A DNA stretch of 5,142 nt, taken from positions 14,801 through 19,942 of the forward strand of contig DGEQ01000006.1 in NCBI GenBank assembly GCA_002386045.1, given 5' to 3'. A program made the translations under genes and the position numbers. Below the pieces are notes generated by a model. It was not told where the DNA came from, ran no database searches, and was given only the letters and a program-made list of their open reading frames with translations. Below, in pieces: positions 1 through 5,085 of this stretch. The stretch's first letter is position 1. Each line of letters begins with the position of its first letter. This stretch comes from Hungateiclostridiaceae bacterium UBA3922 (GTDB taxonomy: Bacteria; Bacillota; Clostridia; Acetivibrionales; DTU013).

Positions 1-480
1 CTCATAAATGAACACGGCCTCACGCAGGAGGAGCTTGCCCGGAAGATAGGGAAAAGCCAGTCCACCGTGGCAAACAAGATAAGGCTCCTGCGCCTGCCTC
101 CTCTTGTCAAGAAGATCCTGGCGGAAAACAATCTCACCGAAAGGCATGCCAGGGCGCTGCTGAAACTCCATGACGAACAGCTCCAGCTCAAAGTCCTCAG
201 GATCGTCTGCGAAAAAGGGCTTAATGTCAAGAAAACGGAAGAACTGATAGAGCGGGTGATCGACAAGTACCTCGGGCAGGGAAAGGACAAGGACAGGAGC
301 AGGGAAAAGGACAAGCCCGCCGATAAGAAGCTGACGAAAACCATCAAGGACATCAGGATATTCGTAAACACGATCCGCCAGGCCATCGAACTGATGAGGA
401 AGTCGGGCGTCAATGCGAGGGCTGCCCAGTTCGACCGCGGAGAATACATCGAGTTCATCGTAAGGGTACCCAAGGCTTGA
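1..480 (+). CDS. noc: Nucleoid occlusion protein Noc (ParB family), 5'-truncated by the window edge
   Basis: The reading frame is open from base 1 to the TGA at 478-480 and gives the last 159 residues; the start lies outside the window. Visible residues about 8-34 form a ParB-type helix-turn-helix with the stretch GKSQSTVANKIRLLRLP. The QST-AN-K form resembles Noc more than the parS-binding ParB. The following segment (LTERHARALLKL) is the conserved post-HTH helix. A very charged Lys/Asp linker lies at about residues 91-109. The C-terminal part (IKDIRIFVNTIRQAIELM, ending FIVRVPKA) matches the Noc dimerisation domain as I remember it. By family knowledge, Noc binds dispersed DNA sites, uses CTP to load and spread, and keeps the division septum off the nucleoid. 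The N-terminal membrane-targeting and CTPase parts would be upstream of this window. A terminator follows at 572-600. A ParB paralogue is the main alternative. Confidence 0.85.
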   Translation, partial: LINEHGLTQEELARKIGKSQSTVANKIRLLRLPPLVKKILAENNLTERHARALLKLHDEQLQLKVLRIVCEKGLNVKKTEELIERVIDKYLGQGKDKDRSREKDKPADKKLTKTIKDIRIFVNTIRQAIELMRKSGVNARAAQFDRGEYIEFIVRVPKA

Positions 481-571
481 GCCTGGCGGACCCGGACGAT
501 CAGGTAAAGCCAATATAGCGTAAGGCCCACTTAGGACCCTGCGTGTCAACGTTATGACCCCTGTTTTGTGT

Positions 572-600
572 GCTGCTCTCCGGAGAGCAGCCCTTTTTTT
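572..600 (+). terminator. Intrinsic terminator of noc
   Basis: Perfect inverted repeat: GCTGCTCT (572-579) pairs with AGAGCAGC (584-591) around a four-base CCGG loop. Two C residues and then a run of seven T residues (594-600) follow. This is a textbook Rho-independent terminator placed 92 bases after the noc stop. It separates noc transcription from gyrA, whose own promoter begins ten bases later. Confidence 0.93.
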
Positions 601-609
601 GCCCGAAAG

Positions 610-638
610 TGGACATAGTTTCAAAAGTTTATTAAAAT
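610..638 (+). promoter_or_regulatory. Sigma-A-type promoter of gyrA
   Basis: TGGACA at 610-615 matches the -35 consensus TTGACA at five of six positions. TAAAAT at 633-638 matches TATAAT at five of six. The spacer is exactly 17 bases and AT-rich. The predicted transcription start is near 645, giving a leader of about 60 bases before the gyrA ATG at 706. The position just after the noc terminator supports independent transcription of gyrA. The start site itself is inferred. Confidence 0.75.
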
Positions 639-690
639 ATAGAAAGTATCTTTAGAAAATCTGGCAATGATTAATTCCAGGAACGATCAG

Positions 691-697
691 AAAGAGG
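691..697 (+). promoter_or_regulatory. Ribosome binding site that fixes the gyrA start
   Basis: AAAGAGG at 691-697 lies eight bases before the ATG at 706. The in-frame ATG at 667 has no purine-rich site in front of it, and its 13 extra codons (INSRNDQKEVFR and so on) are not GyrA-like. This decides the start in favour of 706. Confidence 0.85.
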
Positions 698-705
698 TAT
701 TTCGA

Positions 706-3240
706 ATGGCAGGAACAGAAGGTCTGAATGCGCAGCGTATCATACCGGTCGATATAGAAGCTGAGATGAAAGAATCCTTTATAAATTATGCGGTAAGTGT
801 CATTGTCGACCGTGCCCTGCCTGACGTAAGGGACGGGCTCAAGCCGGTCCACAGAAGGATCCTGTACTCGATGTACACCCAGGGATTCACCGCGGACAAG
901 CCATACAGGAAATGCGCCACTACGGTAGGCGATGTGCTCGGCAAGTACCATCCCCACGGCGATGCCGCCGTATACGACAGCCTGGTGCGCATGGCACAGG
1001 ATTTCTCGCTGAGATATCCCCTCGTGGACGGGCATGGCAACTTTGGTTCGAGGGACGGCGACCCTCCGGCTGCGATGAGGTACACTGAAGCGAGGCTTTC
1101 AAAGATAGCTTCCGAGATGCTGGCGGATATCAACAAGGATACCGTCGATTTCAAGGCCAACTTCGACGAGCACGAAATGGAACCCGTCGTGCTGCCTTCC
1201 AGGTTCCCGAACCTGCTGGTGAACGGGAGTTCCGGCATTGCAGTCGGCATGGCCACGAACATACCGCCCCACAACCTGAACGAGGTCATAGACGGCATAA
1301 TCGCGCTGATAAAGGATCCCGGGATAACGACGGAAGAACTGAACAGGATCATAAAAGGCCCTGATTTCCCGACCGCCGGAACGATCATCGGCAGGCAGGG
1401 CATCAGGGATTACTTCAGGACAGGCAGGGGCAGGCTCGTCATAAGGGCAAAGGCGGAAATAGAGACCCACGAGCACAACAGGCAGAGGATAATAGTAAAG
1501 GATCTCCCGTACCAGGTCAATAAGGCGAGGCTCATCGAAAGGATCGCCGACCTTGTCAAGGAAAAAAGGATAGACGGGATAGCCGACATAAACGACGAAT
1601 CCGACAGGGAAGAAGCGGTAAGGATCGTCATCACGCTGAAAAGGGACGCCAATGCCAACGTGGTCCTCAACCAGCTTTACAAGTTCACCGAAATGCAGTC
1701 CACTTTCAGCGTCAACATGCTTGCCCTTATCCCGACGCCGGAAGGCAAGTTCCTGCCAAGGGTCATCGACATGAAGACGGCCCTCGTGCATTACCTGGAC
1801 CATCAGAAAGACGTCATCACGAGGCGTACCCGCTTCGACCTGGAAAAAGCGGAGGCCAGGGCGCATATCCTGGAAGGCCTCAAAAAGGCCATCGACCACC
1901 TGGACGAGGTCATCAGCATCATAAGAGGGTCAAGGACAGAAGCCCAGGCGAAGGAAGGGCTGATGGAGAGGTTCGGGTTCAGCGAAAGGCAGGCCCAGGC
2001 GATAGTCGACATGAGGCTGGGCAGGCTGACAGGCCTCGAAAGGGAAAAGCTCGACGAAGAATACCGTGAAGTGATGGAAAAGATACGCTACTACAGGAGC
2101 GTGCTGGCCGATGAAACTCTGCTCCTGGGCATTATAGAAGACGAACTCACCGAGATCAGGAGGAAATACGGCGACGAGAGAAGGACCTCGATCGCTGCTG
2201 GTGAAGATGAGGATATAGACATCGAGGACCTGATAAAAGAGGAGGAAATGGTCATAACCCTCACCCACTTCGGCTATATCAAGAGGCTGCCCCTCGACAC
2301 CTACAGGAGCCAGAAGCGGGGCGGCAAGGGCGTCACTGCCCTCAGCACGAGGGAAGAGGATTTCGTGGAGAAACTCTTCATAACTTCCACACATCATTAC
2401 ATCCTGTTCTTCACCAACAAGGGGAAGGTATACAGGCTGAAAGCCTACCAGATACCCGAAGCCGGGCGGCAGGCAAAGGGGACTGCCATCGTCAACCTGC
2501 TGGAACTGGCGGGCGACGAGAAGGTCTCGGCCGTCATACCGATAGCGGAGTACAGGGAAGGCCTTTACCTCGTTATGGCCACCAGGAACGGACTCGTTAA
2601 GAAAACGAGGCTCTCCGAATACGACAACATCAGGAAGGGAGGCCTTCTGGCCGTCTCGCTGAGGGAAAACGACGAACTGATAGATGTGAGGCTGACCGAC
2701 GGCGAAAAGGATATAATCCTCGTCACCAGGGAAGGCATGTCGATCAGGTTCAGGGAGAGCGACGTCCGCCCACTGGGAAGGGTGGCACAGGGTGTCAAGG
2801 GCATCACGCTCGAAGAAGGCGACTGGGTGGTCGGCATGGCTACGTCGAGAGAGGATTCGACGCTACTGGTGGTCACGGAAAACGGCTTCGGCAAGAGGAC
2901 CGAGCTCGAGGAATACAAGACACAGATAAGAGGCGGCAAGGGTATCCTGACCTACAGGGTCACCGAAAAGACAGGCAAGGTCATCGGCGTCAAGCTGGTA
3001 TATGAAACGGACGAGATAATGCTCATCAGTTACGACGGCACACTCATAAGGATGAAAGTCTCGGACATAAGCATACTCGGCCGGGCAACGCAGGGAGTGA
3101 CCCTGATGAGGACGGCTGAAGGGAACACCGTCGTGAGCATCGCCAGGATAGAGACGGAAAACGGCGATGATGAAAACGGGGAAGAAGAGGCCGAAGCGGA
3201 GAATGAAGAGAAGAACGGAGAGGCAGGAGAGGAGCAGTAG
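706..3240 (+). CDS. gyrA: DNA gyrase subunit A (type IIA topoisomerase, ATP-dependent)
   Basis: 844 residues from the ATG at 706, a normal length for GyrA. With GyrB it forms the A2B2 gyrase, which cuts and passes DNA to introduce negative supercoils in the cytoplasm. The N-terminal breakage-reunion domain shows RALPDVRDGLKPVHRR (about 36-51), the quinolone-resistance region around KYHPHGDAAVYD (80-91) and the catalytic Tyr126 in AMRYTEARL. IPPHNL follows near residue 186. The coiled-coil arm covers roughly residues 360-500, with RLTGLEREKL near 442. The C-terminal beta-pinwheel starts near residue 511. It carries the diagnostic GyrA box QKRGGKG at 536-542, which argues for GyrA over ParC, and a second degenerate box QIRGGKG at 740-746. 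The last 28 residues (817-844) are an acidic tail with 12 Glu and 2 Asp. Position 87, equivalent to E. coli Ser83, is Ala. Arginine is mostly AGG. It has its own promoter and terminator, and noc rather than gyrB lies upstream. Confidence 0.98.
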   Translation: MAGTEGLNAQRIIPVDIEAEMKESFINYAVSVIVDRALPDVRDGLKPVHRRILYSMYTQGFTADKPYRKCATTVGDVLGKYHPHGDAAVYDSLVRMAQDFSLRYPLVDGHGNFGSRDGDPPAAMRYTEARLSKIASEMLADINKDTVDFKANFDEHEMEPVVLPSRFPNLLVNGSSGIAVGMATNIPPHNLNEVIDGIIALIKDPGITTEELNRIIKGPDFPTAGTIIGRQGIRDYFRTGRGRLVIRAKAEIETHEHNRQRIIVKDLPYQVNKARLIERIADLVKEKRIDGIADINDESDREEAVRIVITLKRDANANVVLNQLYKFTEMQSTFSVNMLALIPTPEGKFLPRVIDMKTALVHYLDHQKDVITRRTRFDLEKAEARAHILEGLKKAIDHLDEVISIIRGSRTEAQAKEGLMERFGFSERQAQAIVDMRLGRLTGLEREKLDEEYREVMEKIRYYRSVLADETLLLGIIEDELTEIRRKYGDERRTSIAAGEDEDIDIEDLIKEEEMVITLTHFGYIKRLPLDTYRSQKRGGKGVTALSTREEDFVEKLFITSTHHYILFFTNKGKVYRLKAYQIPEAGRQAKGTAIVNLLELAGDEKVSAVIPIAEYREGLYLVMATRNGLVKKTRLSEYDNIRKGGLLAVSLRENDELIDVRLTDGEKDIILVTREGMSIRFRESDVRPLGRVAQGVKGITLEEGDWVVGMATSREDSTLLVVTENGFGKRTELEEYKTQIRGGKGILTYRVTEKTGKVIGVKLVYETDEIMLISYDGTLIRMKVSDISILGRATQGVTLMRTAEGNTVVSIARIETENGDDENGEEEAEAENEEKNGEAGEEQ

Positions 3241-3274
3241 ATGTTAATTTGTTTATAGGACAAGATGTAATGAC

Positions 3275-3314
3275 AACCTGTGGATAAAACTCGATGATAT
3301 CCACAGGTTTTTTT
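3275..3314 (+). terminator. Intrinsic terminator of gyrA, with DnaA boxes in its stem
   Basis: A 12-bp perfect stem, AACCTGTGGATA (3275-3286) pairing with TATCCACAGGTT (3298-3309), encloses an 11-base loop and runs into a T tract at 3308-3314. It lies 35 bases after the gyrA stop. The left arm with one loop base holds TGTGGATAA, the reverse complement of the DnaA box TTATCCACA. The right arm gives a box with one mismatch. Confidence 0.85.
3279..3287 (-). promoter_or_regulatory. DnaA box, perfect TTATCCACA
   Basis: The plus strand reads TGTGGATAA, so the minus strand is the exact strong DnaA box. It sits in the left arm of the gyrA terminator stem, so its role as a protein site is less certain than its sequence match. 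Confidence 0.6.
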
Positions 3315-3394
3315 ATATTTTAACGAAAATTCCCGTCAGAAAGCCCGTATGCCTTGGTATCACAGCGTTATACAGGTTTTTCGATGATCCGCAG

Positions 3395-3403
3395 TTATCC
3401 ACA
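3395..3403 (+). promoter_or_regulatory. DnaA box, perfect TTATCCACA
   Basis: Exact match to the strong DnaA box, in plain intergenic sequence without a terminator to explain it. It faces another box at 3408-3416 with four bases between them. Confidence 0.7.
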
Positions 3404-3407
3404 GACG

Positions 3408-3416
3408 TGTGGAAAA
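3408..3416 (-). promoter_or_regulatory. DnaA box, TTTTCCACA
   Basis: The plus strand reads TGTGGAAAA. The minus-strand sequence fits TTWTNCACA. It forms an inverted pair with 3395-3403. Confidence 0.6.
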
Positions 3417-3420
3417 CATG

Positions 3421-3432
3421 GCCGGATCCGGC
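3421..3432. repeat. 12-base perfect palindrome GCCGGATCCGGC
   Basis: A perfect dyad just after the DnaA-box pair. The core CCGGATCCGG recurs upstream of cwlJ at 5086-5095. It could be a binding site for a dimeric regulator; that is inference. Confidence 0.4.
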
Positions 3433-3471
3433 AGAATCAAGGCTGGAGCATGTTAATAAATCCTCCGCCGC

Positions 3472-3480
3472 TGTGGAAAA
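3472..3480 (-). promoter_or_regulatory. DnaA box, TTTTCCACA, beside an AT-rich tract
   Basis: The plus strand reads TGTGGAAAA and runs into an A/T-only stretch to 3490. It lies 42 bases before the CBS gene ATG, so it could also sit in or near that gene's promoter. Confidence 0.55.
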
Positions 3481-3509
3481 ATAAAATAAACATCCTGATA
3501 AATCACAGT

Positions 3510-3515
3510 GGGAGG
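3510..3515 (+). promoter_or_regulatory. Ribosome binding site that fixes the CBS gene start
   Basis: GGGAGG at 3510-3515 stands seven bases before the ATG at 3523. A GTG at 3508 in the same frame overlaps this site and would leave it without a Shine-Dalgarno sequence, so the ATG is preferred. Confidence 0.85.
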
Positions 3516-3522
3516 ATGCAGT

Positions 3523-3942
3523 ATGAAAGCAAAAGACATAATGACGAGGGAAGTGGCGACGGTGCAGCCGGGTGCGACCATCCGGGAGGCCGCGGACCTG
3601 ATGCGGAAACATAACGTCGGCGCAATCCCTGTCTGCGACGGGAACGCCGTCGTGGGTATCGTAACCGACCGGGACATCGTCATAAGAAGCGTGGCGGAGG
3701 GATCCGATCCCCGGACCACCCCGGTAAGCAGCATAATGACGACAAACGTGGTCACTGTAACGCCGGAAGCGGACATCGAAGAAGTGGGAGCCAAAATGTC
3801 GCAGAAGCAGATAAGAAGGGTGCCCGTGACGGACGGCAACGGCCTCGTGGGGATCGTCTCGCTGGGAGACCTGGCGGTCGACAGGCGGTCCGACATGGAA
3901 GCCTCCGAGGCGCTCACCGAAATATCAAGGCCGGTAAAATAG
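3523..3942 (+). CDS. Small protein with two CBS domains (YhcV-like)
   Basis: 139 residues, nearly all of it a tandem CBS pair (Bateman module): CBS1 about residues 7-60, CBS2 about 71-120. The first repeat has DIMTREVATVQPGATIREA and NVGAIPV, then GIVTDRD at 45-51. The second has the parallel QIRRVPV, then GIVSLGD at 110-116. Both keep the Ser/Thr and Asp spaced as in adenosine-ribose binding sites, so binding of AMP, ATP or another adenosyl ligand is plausible. From memory, length and the ending (GDLAV, then ALTEIS) resemble B. subtilis YhcV, whose role I do not know. There is no attached enzyme or membrane domain, so it probably acts by binding another protein. Arginine codons include many CGG, unlike the AGG-dominated gyrA. 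It is preceded by the DnaA-box region; I see no convincing sigma-A promoter. It converges on gerQ. Family call is firm, function unknown. Confidence 0.93.
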   Translation: MKAKDIMTREVATVQPGATIREAADLMRKHNVGAIPVCDGNAVVGIVTDRDIVIRSVAEGSDPRTTPVSSIMTTNVVTVTPEADIEEVGAKMSQKQIRRVPVTDGNGLVGIVSLGDLAVDRRSDMEASEALTEISRPVK

Positions 3943-3945
3943 TGC

Positions 3946-3978
3946 GGCCGGGCAAAACGCGATCCCGGCTCCTTTTCT
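3946..3978 (+). terminator. Probable terminator of the CBS gene
   Basis: GCCGGG (3947-3952) pairs with CCCGGC (3964-3969) around an 11-base loop, and a pyrimidine run TCCTTTTCTT follows. The stem is GC-rich but short and the T run is broken, so this is a moderate candidate. It begins four bases after the stop codon. Confidence 0.5.
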
Positions 3979-4049
3979 TCTGCTGTTCTGCAAGAGCTTG
4001 GCGGCGTTTCGCCCGATAATCACTGACGACCGGTTTTTGCCGGGGCGGG

Positions 4050-4084
4050 GGCAGCGCTTCCTTATTAATATATAAAGCACTGCC
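4050..4084. repeat. Hairpin in the convergent intergenic region
   Basis: GGCAGCGCTT (4050-4059) and AAGCACTGCC (4075-4084) form a 10-position stem with one mismatch on the plus strand, which becomes a T:G wobble-type pair in RNA from the minus strand. The 15-base loop is nearly pure A/T. It lies 22 bases beyond the gerQ stop. No T tract follows on either strand, so it is not a classic intrinsic terminator; it may protect the 3' end of the gerQ mRNA or mark its end. Confidence 0.45.
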
Positions 4085-4106
4085 GCAGCAGGGGTTGTCA
4101 TTCCGC

Positions 4107-4571
4107 CTACAGCAGTATCGTAACGAACTTGATCGAGTATATGTCGCACATCATCATGTCATCGGAGTCCACCAGCCGCAGGACGATGTAGCTGGCGCCG
4201 ACTGCCACGAGAGTGCCGGTGCGGTCCGTGAGCAGGTTCGTGCCGAGGAGGAATTCTACCCTCACCCGCCTGCCGATCTGCGTGCGTAAAAAGCCCGGCG
4301 TAAAGAAGGTATTCTGCAGCGTCGAAGGCGTCTGGTCCGGAAACTGGGTGCCTGGCTGCGCTGCTATGCCGCCCGGTACCGCAGGGAACTGCGGTGATAC
4401 TGATGATGATGTCGTGACGGCACCGGCTGCCGGCAGCGTCGGCAGGGACGGAGGGAGGACCTGTGTTCCTGCCGGGCCGCCGCTGACCGGAAACGTCTGA
4501 TGCACCCCGGGGATATATGGTGTGCCCTGGACTGCCCCGCTGCATGTAGGGTTTAAGTCCCTGTATGCCAT
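4107..4571 (-). CDS. gerQ: Spore coat protein GerQ
   Basis: 154 residues from the ATG at 4571-4569. A longer frame from 4625 would overlap the end of cwlJ and lacks the strong site AAGGAG (4584-4579), which lies seven bases before the chosen ATG. Residues 1-85 are low-complexity, rich in Pro, Gly, Thr, Ser and Gln, typical of coat proteins. Residues about 86-154 form the conserved GerQ domain: FFTPGFLRTQIGRRVRVEF, then LLTDRTGTLVAVGASYIVL and a hydrophobic end DIYSIKFVTILL. Known from Bacillus: GerQ lies in the spore coat, is required for CwlJ localisation, and is cross-linked through N-terminal lysines by transglutaminase. Here the only lysine is Lys148, so that cross-linking route looks absent. 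It is the second gene after cwlJ, 22 bases downstream, almost surely co-transcribed. Slightly shorter than B. subtilis GerQ (about 181 residues by memory). Confidence 0.85.
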   Translation of the reverse strand: MAYRDLNPTCSGAVQGTPYIPGVHQTFPVSGGPAGTQVLPPSLPTLPAAGAVTTSSSVSPQFPAVPGGIAAQPGTQFPDQTPSTLQNTFFTPGFLRTQIGRRVRVEFLLGTNLLTDRTGTLVAVGASYIVLRLVDSDDMMMCDIYSIKFVTILL

Positions 4572-4578
4572 ACGATCA

Positions 4579-4584
4579 CTCCTT
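4579..4584 (-). promoter_or_regulatory. Ribosome binding site of gerQ
   Basis: AAGGAG on the minus strand, seven bases before the ATG at 4571. It sits in the 22-base gap between cwlJ and gerQ and decides the gerQ start. Confidence 0.88.
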
Positions 4585-4593
4585 AATGTTCTT

Positions 4594-5031
4594 TCAAGTC
4601 TGGTAGTACAATGGTGTCGGTTCATAAAAGCAGTGCTGTGCTATCCTGTTGAAATAACTCCCTGAGCCGTTCCTCGGGAATATGTCCTCGCATACCGGGC
4701 TGAAGGGGTTGTAATACCACAGGCAGGGCGCAACGTCGGGCAATATGTTCCCCGACAGGGCCCAGTCGGCGACCTCGAAATGGATCTGTTCTGCTGGGAT
4801 ATTGTACACGTTCTGCGGGTTGACCTGTCCGTACACCTCGGTAAGAAAGCACGTGAACTGGTACGGCTGCTCTATGACCCTGCGGAGGTTGCCCTGGCCG
4901 GTGCGCAGGTACTCGCCGCCGGAAACATGCACCCTGTTCATCACGACGGTGGCCACGGCCTTCATCCCTGCTTCGCCCTCTCCTTCGGCCTCACATCTTA
5001 TGAGCCTTGCGAACAATTCCCTGTCTGTCAT
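4594..5031 (-). CDS. cwlJ: Spore cortex-lytic enzyme CwlJ (cell wall hydrolase, Hydrolase_2 family)
   Basis: 145 residues, matching the usual size of CwlJ (about 140) and much shorter than SleB, which carries an extra peptidoglycan-binding domain. It has no signal peptide, as expected for a protein made in the mother cell and placed in the coat. The SleB/CwlJ catalytic domain fills the protein: LFARLIRCEAEGEGEAGM (6-23) includes Glu14, the position of the catalytic acid in SleB, followed by VVMNRV (29-34). PYQF (56-59), the LWYYNPF segment (104-110) and the CwlJ-like C-terminus HCFYEPT (133-139) follow. Role: hydrolysis of cortex peptidoglycan containing muramic-delta-lactam during germination; in Bacillus it is triggered by Ca-dipicolinate and depends on GerQ. 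It is first in a minus-strand pair with gerQ. The start has AAGGAGGT upstream with a 12-base spacer, longer than usual; no alternative start codon fits better. Confidence 0.94.
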   Translation of the reverse strand: MTDRELFARLIRCEAEGEGEAGMKAVATVVMNRVHVSGGEYLRTGQGNLRRVIEQPYQFTCFLTEVYGQVNPQNVYNIPAEQIHFEVADWALSGNILPDVAPCLWYYNPFSPVCEDIFPRNGSGSYFNRIAQHCFYEPTPLYYQT

Positions 5032-5043
5032 CGCAGCTTTACG

Positions 5044-5051
5044 ACCTCCTT
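5044..5051 (-). promoter_or_regulatory. Ribosome binding site of cwlJ, long spacer
   Basis: AAGGAGGT on the minus strand, a near-perfect anti-16S match, lies 12 bases before the ATG at 5031. The spacing is longer than the usual 6-9 bases, but no other in-frame start lies between them. Confidence 0.75.
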
Positions 5052-5056
5052 GCTAC

Positions 5057-5085
5057 ATTATATTAACATAACCAGTAAATGGTAA
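5057..5085 (-). promoter_or_regulatory. Possible promoter of cwlJ-gerQ
   Basis: Minus strand: TTACCA (5085-5080), a 17-base spacer and a perfect TATAAT (5062-5057) look like a sigma-A promoter. However, the start would fall near 5050, inside the ribosome binding site, and a spore gene should use a mother-cell sigma factor. The overlapping AATATAAT (5064-5057) matches six of eight bases of the sigma-E -10 element CATACAAT, but no good -35 partner is visible. The call is weak. Confidence 0.25.

Larger units (their letters stand above)
3275..3490. other. DnaA-box cluster; candidate replication origin or DnaA-binding locus
   Basis: This non-coding stretch holds four good DnaA boxes (consensus TTWTNCACA): 3279-3287 on minus (TTATCCACA), 3395-3403 on plus (TTATCCACA), 3408-3416 on minus (TTTTCCACA) and 3472-3480 on minus (TTTTCCACA). 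A one-mismatch box (ATATCCACA) is at 3297-3305 on plus, and a weak TTATACAGG lies at 3368-3376. AT-rich tracts at about 3307-3330 and 3476-3490 could act as unwinding elements. Boxes 3395 and 3408 face each other across four bases. Known: DnaA boxes of this type cluster at oriC and at DnaA-regulated or titration loci. Inferred: either a part of oriC near noc and gyrA, or DnaA control of the downstream CBS gene. No dnaA or dnaN is in view, so origin function is unproven. Confidence 0.6.

Noticed and set aside
667..705. Longer gyrA reading from an upstream ATG at 667
   Set aside because: No Shine-Dalgarno site in front of it, and the added residues do not look like GyrA; the ATG at 706 has a well-placed site.
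481..705. parS or Noc-binding sites near noc
   Set aside because: I looked for the parS dyad (TGTTTCACGTGAAACA type) and the Noc site (ATTTCCCGGGAAAT type) in the non-coding stretches and saw neither.
2923..2943. Second GyrA-box-like motif QIRGGKG as a novelty
   Set aside because: As I recall, E. coli GyrA also has an RGGKG-type motif in a later pinwheel blade, so this is ordinary.
652..3263. Several minus-strand open frames of 60-266 codons across gyrA
   Set aside because: They are antisense to a confidently identified GyrA, have no recognisable domains, and reflect the codon bias of gyrA.
3313..3612. Minus-strand open frame of 99 codons over the DnaA-box gap
   Set aside because: It overlaps the start of the CBS gene, has a His/Cys/Ser-rich composition with no family resemblance, and no good ribosome binding site was seen.
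3354..3614. Plus-strand open frame of 86 codons overlapping the CBS gene start
   Set aside because: Its last part is the CBS gene in another frame and the first part is the DnaA-box region; no family resemblance.
3925..4149. Minus-strand open frame of 74 codons across the convergent gap
   Set aside because: It starts inside gerQ and ends inside the CBS gene; the translation resembles nothing and covers hairpin sequence.
4572..4625. Extended gerQ start at 4625
   Set aside because: It would overlap cwlJ and place the strong AAGGAG site inside the coding region; the ATG at 4571 fits that site.
4213..5085. Plus-strand open frames opposite gerQ and cwlJ
   Set aside because: Antisense shadows of two recognisable spore genes, without domains or convincing starts.
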